NCBI RefSeq assembly: GCF_017086365.1 | Contig: NZ_CP070969.1 | Location: 248,001 to 312,000 of the forward strand | DNA: 64,000 nt | Reading direction: 5' to 3' | Source: Paenibacillus tianjinensis | GTDB taxonomy: Bacteria > Bacillota > Bacilli > Paenibacillales > Paenibacillaceae | In this document: one piece after another, positions 1 through 7,472 of the stretch | Numbering within the stretch: the first letter of the stretch is position 1 | How the letters are laid out: each line of letters opens with the position of its first letter | Notes under the pieces: generated by a model | What the model was told of the DNA's origin: nothing | Databases searched by the model: none | The model's input: the letters and a program-made list of their open reading frames with translations, nothing else | Position numbers and translations under genes: made by a program

Positions 1-482
1 GCCAGAAATCCGATCAGGCCATCGCCTGTACAATCGAGGAAGACGGGACTCTCAAAGCGGATTCTCCGCTCCGAGCCCATCATCCAGCCGGTAACCGCTT
101 GGATCTGCCGCGCGTCTTCTTCGCCTCCGGCCTCTACTTCATGCACATCCGTATTGAGGTAGAGTGTAATATTGGGTTCGGCGAGGACAGTTTCCAGAAT
201 CACCAGATCCCACAGATAAGGATTGCCGTCCGGATTGCGGTACTGGTTCTCCACGAACAGCTCGCCCATGATTCCAGTCTCCCGGGCATAGCGGTTCGTG
301 CCGTGGGCGGTTGCCCCGCATACCCATACCCGCACCTCACTGCTGGAATTGCCGCCCAGAACGGGACGGTTCTGAATGAGTGCCACCTTCTTGCCGAGGC
401 GGGCGGCGGCAACGGCGGCACATACCCCTGCCAGTCCTCCGCCCACTACGGTAACGTCACTGCGCACATGCTCCATTTTCAT
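1..482 (-). CDS. FAD-dependent oxidoreductase, N-terminal part (cut by window edge)
   Basis: The reading frame starts at the ATG at 482 and stays open to base 1, so only about the first 160 residues are visible. The start has an AAGGGAG ribosome site 12 bases upstream. Near the N-terminus is a Rossmann dinucleotide motif, VVGGGLAGVCAAVAAARLG, followed by RPVLGGNSSSEVRV, which is typical of the FAD_oxidored family of flavoproteins fused to or found with glycan-use genes. The gene begins 31 bases after the permease stop and reads the same way, so it is probably the last or a late gene of the same operon. A role in oxidising the imported sugar or a derivative is inference; the substrate is unknown. 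The C-terminal part lies outside the window. Confidence 0.8.
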   Translation of the reverse strand, partial: MKMEHVRSDVTVVGGGLAGVCAAVAAARLGKKVALIQNRPVLGGNSSSEVRVWVCGATAHGTNRYARETGIMGELFVENQYRNPDGNPYLWDLVILETVLAEPNITLYLNTDVHEVEAGGEEDARQIQAVTGWMMGSERRIRFESPVFLDCTGDGLIGFL

Positions 483-513
483 AACGGTTTCGTACTCCCT
501 TCATGCAGGTTGA

Positions 514-1341
514 TTAGCCTTTGACTGCCGAGCTTGCCACACCTTCAATAATATATTTCTGGCCGATCAGGAAGACGAGGATCATCGGGATAATACCGGC
601 GGTCGCTGCCGCCATCATTCCGTTGTAGTCCACGTTATTCTCAAGAATGAAATTCTGCAGGCCAAGCGGAACGGTGAACAGATCATGGTCGATCAGAAAG
701 ACGAGCGCATTCTCATAGTCATTCCAGTGCCACGAGAAGTCGATGATCGCCAGGGTAGCCAGCGAAGGCTTCGCCATCGGCAGGATAATCCGCGAGAAGA
801 TCCGGAAATGGCCGGCGCCGTCGATGAAAGCCGCTTCAGAAATTTCCTGGGGTACGGAGAGGAAAAACTGCCGCATCATAAATACCCCGAAGATGGTGAA
901 CATCCCGGGCAGAATAAGCGCCCAGTGAGTGTTGTAAATCCCGGCCCACTCGAACATGATAAATTTGGGCACAAACAGCACCTGAGGGGGAACCATCATC
1001 ATAGATAAATACACTAGGAACATTGGGTTCCGCCCTTTGAACTCTATTCTGGAAAATCCATAGGCGGCTAACGCGGACAGGCAGATAGCGCCTACGGTGC
1101 TGAGCACCGCAACCTTCAGTGAATTCAGGTAATACAGCACAAAGCTGTTGTCCCCCGTCCAGACCTTCACATGATGGCTCCAATTGAAATGAGCGGGAAT
1201 CCACCGGATCGGATACTGGAATACTTCCGCCGGGGTTTTAAAGGAAGTACTGATCATCCACAGAAAAGGTACGATCATCACGATGCTGAAGAACAGCATA
1301 ATCAGCGTGGCGATACTTCTATTGATTACGGTTTTGTTCAA
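514..1341 (-). CDS. Sugar ABC transporter permease, MalG/LacG type (CUT1)
   Basis: This 275-residue inner-membrane protein has about six hydrophobic segments and the permease EAA loop (EAAFIDGAGHFRIF) that docks on the ATPase. It ends in the VASSAVKG-type tail usual for the second permease of CUT1 sugar importers. The start is TTG at 1341, set by AAGGAG nine bases upstream. It follows the first permease by 13 bases and precedes the FAD oxidoreductase by 31, so the three are one transcription unit. No ATP-binding subunit is in the window; CUT1 systems of Firmicutes commonly share one MsmX-like ATPase encoded elsewhere. The transported sugar cannot be read from sequence. The neighbouring YesM/YesN-like pair suggests a plant cell-wall oligosaccharide. 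Confidence 0.9.
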   Translation of the reverse strand: MNKTVINRSIATLIMLFFSIVMIVPFLWMISTSFKTPAEVFQYPIRWIPAHFNWSHHVKVWTGDNSFVLYYLNSLKVAVLSTVGAICLSALAAYGFSRIEFKGRNPMFLVYLSMMMVPPQVLFVPKFIMFEWAGIYNTHWALILPGMFTIFGVFMMRQFFLSVPQEISEAAFIDGAGHFRIFSRIILPMAKPSLATLAIIDFSWHWNDYENALVFLIDHDLFTVPLGLQNFILENNVDYNGMMAAATAGIIPMILVFLIGQKYIIEGVASSAVKG

Positions 1342-1354
1342 TGCTCTCAGCTCC

Positions 1355-2236
1355 TTAGTAGTGAACCCAGCGTTTCTGGCCCAGCCATTGAATGACGGTG
1401 AAAATCATTATAATCAGGAACAGGGCCCAGGATATGGCGGAAGCATAGCCCATTTCGTAATAGCGGAAGGCATTCTGGTAAATGAACAGGGATAACACGG
1501 TCGTGCTGTTCCCCGGTCCGCCCTGGGTGATCGCCTGAATGATCCCGAACTGTTTAATCGTCATAATCAGCCCGGTAATCAGCAGCAGAAACGTCGTTGG
1601 ACTGACCAGCGGCCATAGGATACTGCGGACGGTCTGCCAGGTTCGGGCTCCGTCAATCTTGGCGGCTTCCAATAGTTCGGTGGATACTTCCTGCAGGGCA
1701 GCCAGATAGATGATCATGTTATAGCCGAGCATAAACCAGATCCAGATGATGTCGATGGCATACATTGAGGAATCCATCGTGGATAACCAGCCCGGAGGAT
1801 TCGTTATGCCGATGGAGCGCAATATGCCGTTAATCGGCCCGTTATTCGGCTGAAACAGCAGCATCCAGACGAAGGCTACGGCGACCCCGCTTGTAATGTA
1901 AGGCATGAAGTATAAGGCGCGGAGCAGCTTTTTCAAATACACGGAGCGGTTTAAAATCACGGCCACAATGAACGCCAGCCCGATGGAGACAGGCACAGAG
2001 AGCAGAAACAGCAGCGTATTCTGGATTGCCGTATAAAAGATGTCATCGCCCAGCATTCTTTGAATGTTGGCCATGCCGGTAAATTTGGTATTTGGACTCA
2101 TGAATTTGTAATCCGTGAACATGAGGTAGAACGAATAGACGGCTGGTATTATAAAAAATAAAATCACGCCAATCATATTTGGCCCGATAAAAAGATAGCC
2201 CAGATACTGCTGCCGTTTCATCCAAGATGCCTTCAC
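1355..2236 (-). CDS. Sugar ABC transporter permease, MalF/UgpA type (CUT1)
   Basis: This is the first permease of the importer, with about six membrane segments and the EAA motif EAAKIDGARTWQTV. A frame open from an ATG at 2278 exists, but no ribosome site precedes it. AAAGGAG lies nine bases before a GTG at 2236, which places the start there and gives 293 residues beginning VKASWMKRQQYLG. The second permease follows after 13 bases. The closely linked response regulator upstream is separated by about 400 bases holding a terminator and a repeat, so the permeases probably have their own promoter. Specificity is unknown. Confidence 0.88.
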   Translation of the reverse strand: MKASWMKRQQYLGYLFIGPNMIGVILFFIIPAVYSFYLMFTDYKFMSPNTKFTGMANIQRMLGDDIFYTAIQNTLLFLLSVPVSIGLAFIVAVILNRSVYLKKLLRALYFMPYITSGVAVAFVWMLLFQPNNGPINGILRSIGITNPPGWLSTMDSSMYAIDIIWIWFMLGYNMIIYLAALQEVSTELLEAAKIDGARTWQTVRSILWPLVSPTTFLLLITGLIMTIKQFGIIQAITQGGPGNSTTVLSLFIYQNAFRYYEMGYASAISWALFLIIMIFTVIQWLGQKRWVHY

Positions 2237-2384
2237 ATAGCCCCACTCCTTTTGGTCTTTTGTTTGCACCTCAAGCATATCAAGCGGGCGGAGGAGGGAT
2301 AAGGAACAAAACCAACGACTTCATGCTACAGAAATATACATTTTCCCAAGCAGACAAGCCGTTTCTTCGTAGTTTTGTTCTATG

Positions 2385-2432
2385 CAAAAAGGGATGCCCC
2401 GTTAGGACCGCAACGGCCCCTGGAACATCCCT
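2385..2432 (-). terminator. Intrinsic terminator after the two-component genes
   Basis: On the minus strand AGGGATG pairs with CATCCCT, with an inner CCGTT/AACGG pairing, followed by TTTTTG. It ends transcription of the kinase/response-regulator unit before the permease genes. Another terminator at 17445-17494 shares the GGGATGTTCCAGG-type arm. Confidence 0.65.
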
Positions 2433-2458
2433 ATGGAAGGAGATTTGAAAACTTGAGA

Positions 2459-2612
2459 TAAGGAAAGGAGTGCCGGAGGGGAATTTTGGAACTGTAGGAG
2501 CGTAGCGACCGCCTTTGTCTGCGGATTTCTACCGCTAATAGCGGCTAAAATCAAGAAATCTGCAGACAACAGCGGCCGGAAGTCCAAATATTCTCTGTAG
2601 GTGCGACTGATC
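2459..2612 (+). repeat. Structured intergenic repeat, longer copy
   Basis: The block opens with a conserved stretch, GGAGTGCCGGAGGGG followed by TTTTGGAACTGTAGGAG. It continues into an inverted repeat (2517-2530 with 2554-2567, 13 of 14 bases paired) that encloses a small perfect hairpin, CCGCTaatAGCGG, at 2532-2544. The opening stretch recurs at 28892-28925. No coding sequence or T-run is associated with it, so it looks like a dispersed repeat or structured RNA rather than a terminator. The exact ends are uncertain. Confidence 0.55.
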
Positions 2613-2634
2613 CTTTAATCTAAAAACCTTAAGT

Positions 2635-3441
2635 TCATTCTATATACATACTGATTGGCTGCTGCTTGCCTTTGTTCGCCAGTCTGAACTGGCTTGGCGT
2701 CTGCGAGGTGAGGCGCTTGAATATTTTGATGAAGTAATTATCGTTGACGAATCCGACCCGGTTTCCGATCTCGTATACGGGCATGTCGGAATGAAGAAGA
2801 TACTCTATCGCCTGATTTACGCGGATTTGGTGCAGGTAATGGATCAGGGTCTGCCCGGTTTTCTTTTTGAATAGCGTACTGACATAATTCTCGGCCATCA
2901 TGACATACTGGGACATCGACTTTACGGTAATATCCTGATCATAGTTGGCATGCAGGTACTGCAGAATCTTCTGGATTTCCGGATGAGAGGTGACCTCTTC
3001 AGGAAGCGGGGGCGGCAGCTCAGCGGACATGCTCCGGGTATCCCTGCCGCCGGCCGGACTTGCCTTCGGCAGTTCCTTGCTGATCTTCTGCAGCGTCTCG
3101 CGCAGCGAGTTTACACTCATGGACAGCTTCAAAATATAGTTGGAGGCACCGTACTCCATCGCCTGTCTGACATATTCGAAATCGCTCATACAGGTAAGCA
3201 TCACAAAACGGGAGGTGTAGCCTTCTTCCCGGGTTCTTCGGAGCAGCTCCACACCATCCATTTCCGGCATGATGATATCGCTGATGACCAGGTCAGGCGT
3301 ATCCTGCCGGATCATGCCCAGCGCTTCTGCACCATTTCCTGCTTCTCCGCTGACGGTAAAGCCCAGCTCTTCCCAGGCGATGATCTCCCGTACCGATTCC
3401 CGCACAAATACCTCATCCTCGACCAGCAGTACTTTCCACAT
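2635..3441 (-). CDS. AraC-type response regulator (YesN-like)
   Basis: The protein has 268 residues. Residues 1 to about 120 are a receiver domain starting MWKVLLVEDE, with the phosphoacceptor Asp55 in VISDIIMPEMDG. The last 100 or so residues hold two AraC helix-turn-helix motifs ending YFIKIFKRLTSQTPSQFR. The start is the ATG at 3441, preceded by GGGAGG eight bases upstream; longer in-frame starts lack such a site. It begins 28 bases after the sensor kinase frame ends, so the two form one unit. By analogy with YesN it would activate the adjacent ABC genes on phosphorylation by its partner. That partner is frameshifted here, so signalling may be lost unless another kinase acts. Confidence 0.9.
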   Translation of the reverse strand: MWKVLLVEDEVFVRESVREIIAWEELGFTVSGEAGNGAEALGMIRQDTPDLVISDIIMPEMDGVELLRRTREEGYTSRFVMLTCMSDFEYVRQAMEYGASNYILKLSMSVNSLRETLQKISKELPKASPAGGRDTRSMSAELPPPLPEEVTSHPEIQKILQYLHANYDQDITVKSMSQYVMMAENYVSTLFKKKTGQTLIHYLHQIRVNQAIEYLLHSDMPVYEIGNRVGFVNDNYFIKIFKRLTSQTPSQFRLANKGKQQPISMYIE

Positions 3442-3469
3442 GCAGATAACCTCCCGGGTGTACATAATA

Positions 3470-5243
3470 TTAAGCCGGATGCCCACTTTCATATGGTGTC
3501 GACAACAGAAACGGAATCGTGAACCGGACCATTACGCCTTCACTGGAGGAGAGAACATCAAGCGCCCCTTCCCCGCGGAACAGCAGGCGGAGCCGTTCTT
3601 TAATATTGCTTAATCCGATGCCGGGGCGCTTGCGCGGTGCCCGGTTCTTGCCGGCCTGCTCCATGCCGATTCCGTTGTCCTTAATCTCAACAATCAGTTT
3701 AGGCCCATCGCGCCGTAATGAAATTTGGATGAGCCCGTTACCCGGCAGTGCGGTAACCCCGTGAACAATGGCATTTTCCACGAGAGGCTGGAGACTCAGC
3801 TTGGGCACAAGCGCATACAGGATGTCTTCCTCATAATCATAGGTCACGTCGAATTTATGGCGGTAGCGAAACTGCTGAATATGAACGTAGGCCTGCACCA
3901 GCTCGAGCTCATCCTTCAGATGAATCAGATCCTTGTCAGTATTCAAGCTGGCTTCCAGCAGCCTGCCGAGGGAGAGGGTCATGTTCGTAATGTCCTCATT
4001 ATTCTCGCGGATCGCCATCCATTTGATCGTATTCAGCGTATTCAGCAGAAAATGGGGGTTCGTCTGGGCGAGCAGCATTTGAAAATGCACAGCTTCCTTT
4101 TGGCGTTCCTCCGTCTTCAGCTTCTGAATCAGCAGGTTGGTATCATCAAGCATCGTATTGAAGCTCCGGGTCAAATCGAGAATTTCACCGCTGAATTTAT
4201 GCTCCGGCAGGCGGATTTTCAGGTTTTTTTGCACGGCCGCTTTCATTTTATTCTGTAAATGGGACAAGGGACGGGTAATAGTCGTAGAGATGACCAGGGT
4301 GATCATCAGAAAGATTCCCGTCAGGGCGAAGAAGGTAAGGAAGTACCGCTGTTTCAGCCCTTCGATCTCAACAAACAGCACAGACAGGGGAATGCGGTTG
4401 ACAATATACCAGTCCAGGGACAATCAGGGAATTTGAAGCCTTGTCGATAAAATACTGCTGCCCGGGATGTTCGGTGATCTGGGCCTTGACTTCCTCCGAG
4501 AGCAGGCTGTCCGGGACAGACTGGGAGATATTTTCCCCGGAGCGGGTGATCACGAAGTACTGCTGCTGCAGATCAGACTGCTTGTGAATGGAACGCAGCC
4601 AATAGGAATAGTCGATGCTGATCCGGGCCATTCCGTAGGTCTGATTCTGCGTGTCCTCCAAATAAGCGTAAAGGGACAGCAGATAGGCGCTTGTAGATAC
4701 ATCCCGTAACACATAATTAGCGTCACTCGAAACCCAGTGGTAAGAGCTTGTATTCATCAGGCTTCTGTTAAAGCCGGGATTGTTGCGCAGGTCCTTATAA
4801 ATGAGAGCGTCCTTTGGCGGATAGGAGGTGTATACGCTTTCATTTAGGTCCAGAATCATAAAATACACCGAAGGATTATAGAGAAAGAAGCTGTTGTTCA
4901 AATTTTTGAAGATGTTCTCCATCAGCCGTTTGTTCTCCAGCACATTGCGCTGTTCGGGATGAATCAGCACCGACTTTACCGTGTCGTCCTGCTGCAGAAA
5001 GATGAGGGTTTTAAAAGCGATACTGATCTGATCCTCGAGTGTGCGGTACATCTGCTCCAGCTGGTAATGGCTCTGCTGGCTGATTTTTTTCTGGACCAGG
5101 GTTTCGATGCGCTGGAAATTATACAGATTCAGGGCACCAAAGGGCAGCAGAATCAAGCATACAAAAGCAGTAAACAGACGGTATTTCAACTTCTGAGGAA
5201 CCAGAAAACGGATTAGTCTGGACACCCGGACACGACCCCCCAT
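3470..5243 (-). pseudogene. YesM-like sensor histidine kinase, frameshifted
   Basis: Two overlapping frames together make one sensor kinase. The first, from 5243 to 4368, has a membrane segment near residues 20-40 and most of an extracellular Cache-type sensor. The second, ending at 3470, resumes with LDWYIVNRIPLSVL, then a second membrane helix, HAMP, the His box NPHFLLNTLN, and the ATP-binding motifs PLVENAIVHG, DNGIGM and GIGLSNIKERL. The switch falls at about 4411-4430, where CAGGGA is duplicated 10 bases apart. A few residues of the usual sensor end also seem missing, consistent with a small indel. The second frame has no convincing ribosome site of its own. The start could be GTG at 5225 instead of ATG at 5243. 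It may be a true pseudogene or an assembly error. Confidence 0.8.
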
Positions 5244-5404
5244 GCACTGTAGTGTGATAAACGGTTCAAGGGTATGCTTTGCTTCAAATTATACCATATT
5301 AACAAATCCGTACAGCCGTTATTTAAAATTGCATGGTTTTGTTGCAGAAACGGTTCCCAAACGGAGAAAAAGCAGAGATATGTTCTATCGGTGCGTGTTG
5401 ACAA

Positions 5405-5429
5405 ATAAAAAAAGCGGGCATAGCCCGCT
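5405..5429 (-). terminator. Intrinsic terminator after the solute-binding protein gene
   Basis: On the minus strand AGCGGGCtatGCCCGCT is followed directly by seven T. It lies between the binding-protein gene and the kinase gene, so the binding protein can be made separately and in excess. Confidence 0.85.
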
Positions 5430-5433
5430 CTTC

Positions 5434-6771
5434 TTATTTGTTCTGTTTCAAAAAGTCATTATGCCGGCTTACCATGGCATTAATGGTCTGATCAAGTGAC
5501 TGCGAGCCGAGGAAATATTTCTCATATTCCTGGGAGCGCAGATCCATAACCTCCTGCGGCAGGCTGCGTACATAAGTCGGTGTAGCATTGTCGAACATGA
5601 CGTACATCAGGGAATCAAGATCATAGGTATCGCTTTTTTCACCTAAGAGGCTTTTCAATGCTTCGTCCTGGTTGGCATCCTTGGATGCCGGCAGTCTTCC
5701 GCCCGCGGCCATAGGCGCCATGCCTCCGTCGGCATACCACTTCAGGAATTCCCAGGCGGCTTCCTGATGTTTGGATTTGGCATTGATGGAGATATAGTCA
5801 CCCAGACCCCCGCGGGTCACATAATGGTCGGCATTGTCGGCAAGCCGGGGGACAGGGGCGAAGGCGATTTTGAAATCACGGGGGAAGTCCGTGAAGTTGT
5901 TGGAGCTTCTCAGCAGCCATGCCCCGATGTTGAGCATAGGCACCTCACCGCTTAGAAAGACCTGCTCAACCGGCATTTTAGAAGTTAGTTGCTCGCCGAG
6001 CGGCGGTGTGGTCTTATCGTCCACCATCATCGCATTCAGCGTTTCCAGCCATTTTTTCACGAGGGGATGATCCAGATTGGAGCTGCCGTCCGCCTTGGTG
6101 TAGCCTTCCTGGGACAGCACGGAATCAATAGGATCGACATAAGGCTCCATATTCTGAATGAATCCGTAGCCCGAACCGGTTCGGAGCTTCTTCGCATATT
6201 CGCGCAGCTCATCCCAGGTCCAATCCTTCGGGACCGGCAGATTCGCGGCGTCTAACGCATCTTTGTTGAGTGCAATGAAGTACGAGCTTTTCGTTGTAGG
6301 GACACCGTAGTACTTGCCGTCAATTTTCCAGCTGTCTGCATCCGCACCCATTTTATCATCGATATTGTAATCACTGAATTGGCTCAGATCGAGCGCCAGA
6401 TTGGACTCTACCCGTTTAGCAGCGTGGGAGATGGTATAGTTCACGAATAAATCTACATCCTGCCCCGTAATCATTGCAGTATCGAGCTTGAGGTTCCCGT
6501 CATCATCATTCACGAAGCGGACATATTCCACCTGAATCTCAGGATGCTCCTTGTTCCAATTATCAATAACCTCCTGCGGACCAGACTCCGGCGGCACGCC
6601 GCCCCACATTTTGAGTGTAACCGTATCTTTTGATTTGCCGGAACCGGTGCTGCTGCCAGCGCTTTCATTATTTGAGGCGGATGAATTGCTGCCGTTGCCG
6701 GAACATCCCGCAAGCAGCCCCATGAGCACAACCAGCGATGTGAATCCGGTGAGCCAACGTTTCTTTTTCAT
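5434..6771 (-). CDS. Extracellular sugar-binding lipoprotein (CUT1 ABC)
   Basis: The 445-residue protein starts MKKKRWLTGF at 6771, set by GGGAGG nine bases upstream. A signal peptide ends in the lipobox LMGLLAGC, so the mature protein is anchored to the outer face of the membrane by a lipid on Cys. The remainder is a family 1 binding protein (TLKMWGGVPPESGP near the mature N-terminus, EAAWEFLKWYADGG late). It captures an oligosaccharide and delivers it to the permeases at 1355-2236 and 514-1341. The order binding protein, kinase, regulator, permeases is unusual because the sensory pair sits inside the transporter. A strong terminator follows at 5405-5429. Confidence 0.92.
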   Translation of the reverse strand: MKKKRWLTGFTSLVVLMGLLAGCSGNGSNSSASNNESAGSSTGSGKSKDTVTLKMWGGVPPESGPQEVIDNWNKEHPEIQVEYVRFVNDDDGNLKLDTAMITGQDVDLFVNYTISHAAKRVESNLALDLSQFSDYNIDDKMGADADSWKIDGKYYGVPTTKSSYFIALNKDALDAANLPVPKDWTWDELREYAKKLRTGSGYGFIQNMEPYVDPIDSVLSQEGYTKADGSSNLDHPLVKKWLETLNAMMVDDKTTPPLGEQLTSKMPVEQVFLSGEVPMLNIGAWLLRSSNNFTDFPRDFKIAFAPVPRLADNADHYVTRGGLGDYISINAKSKHQEAAWEFLKWYADGGMAPMAAGGRLPASKDANQDEALKSLLGEKSDTYDLDSLMYVMFDNATPTYVRSLPQEVMDLRSQEYEKYFLGSQSLDQTINAMVSRHNDFLKQNK

Positions 6772-6981
6772 AAGCGACAACCTCCCTGTGCGAACCTTAT
6801 ATTGTCGTTGCAAATCAAGAATAGCAGATCAGGAAAATCGTCAGAAGGAACAAAATAACGGAGAATATGGAACATAACTTTTCAATTTGCAGGCCGGACT
6901 CCGCGGGAATACATTAAAACGTTCTATTTCATCTTCGTCATGCAGAGCCGTGCAGCAAAAATGTAACCGCATACCTGCTTA

Positions 6982-6990
6982 TGCTATAAT
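6982..6990 (+). promoter_or_regulatory. Extended -10 promoter for the small membrane protein
   Basis: TGCTATAAT is a perfect -10 with the extended TG element, 65 bases before the ATG at 7056. No good -35 is seen, as is common with extended -10 promoters. Confidence 0.45.
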
Positions 6991-7055
6991 AACAGTTAAT
7001 AGAGATAGAATGAGCATCCTAAGCTGTGCAAAAATAGACTGGGAGTGTTGCATTA

Positions 7056-7244
7056 ATGAGAGGATATAATATCATGCGGCCGATTATGCTGATTTTGGTC
7101 GCACTGGTGACGAGGACCCTGGTAAATACGATATGCCTTATGTTTGGGATGACGCCGGAATCAGCAGGCAGTGTGGCGATGATCGGGATGATTATTGCTG
7201 CGCTGATTATGTACAACCGGATGATGAAGAGCCGCCGCAAATAA
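7056..7244 (+). CDS. Small membrane protein of unknown function
   Basis: The 62-residue frame has GGGAG upstream of the ATG and a strong terminator 27 bases after its stop, so it looks like a real single-gene unit. It is very hydrophobic, with two membrane segments (about residues 8-28 and 37-55) separated by a short PESAGS turn, and ends in a basic tail, MMKSRRK. That pattern fits a small hairpin membrane protein with its tail in the cytoplasm. I do not recognise the family, and neither neighbour suggests a role. Confidence 0.7.
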   Translation: MRGYNIMRPIMLILVALVTRTLVNTICLMFGMTPESAGSVAMIGMIIAALIMYNRMMKSRRK

Positions 7245-7271
7245 GCGCGTATAGTCTGGATGCCATTTACA

Positions 7272-7300
7272 GGCCCGCTCTCCGAGCGGGCCTTAGCCGG
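7272..7300 (+). terminator. Intrinsic terminator after the small membrane protein
   Basis: GGCCCGCTC pairs with GAGCGGGCC around a three-base loop and is followed by a T-poor TTAGCCGGTTTT tract. Confidence 0.75.
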
Positions 7301-7337
7301 TTTTATGAAGAAACTTTGCAGTAATCCTAGCAAACCT

Positions 7338-7366
7338 TTGATTCTTGTAAGGGGATTCTTTATAGT
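7338..7366 (+). promoter_or_regulatory. Promoter for the GH3 gene
   Basis: TTGATT and TATAGT are separated by 17 bases, about 107 bases before the TTG start at 7473. This is a good vegetative (sigma-A) match. Confidence 0.5.
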
Positions 7367-7472
7367 AGGAGGTATGCATAGGTTCGGGGAAAATTAGAAT
7401 TTTCGGGAGGGCTGTACCGCCTTTCTATAGAACCTGCAATGGATAGCGACATGAGAAACGGGAGGAAGCAAA

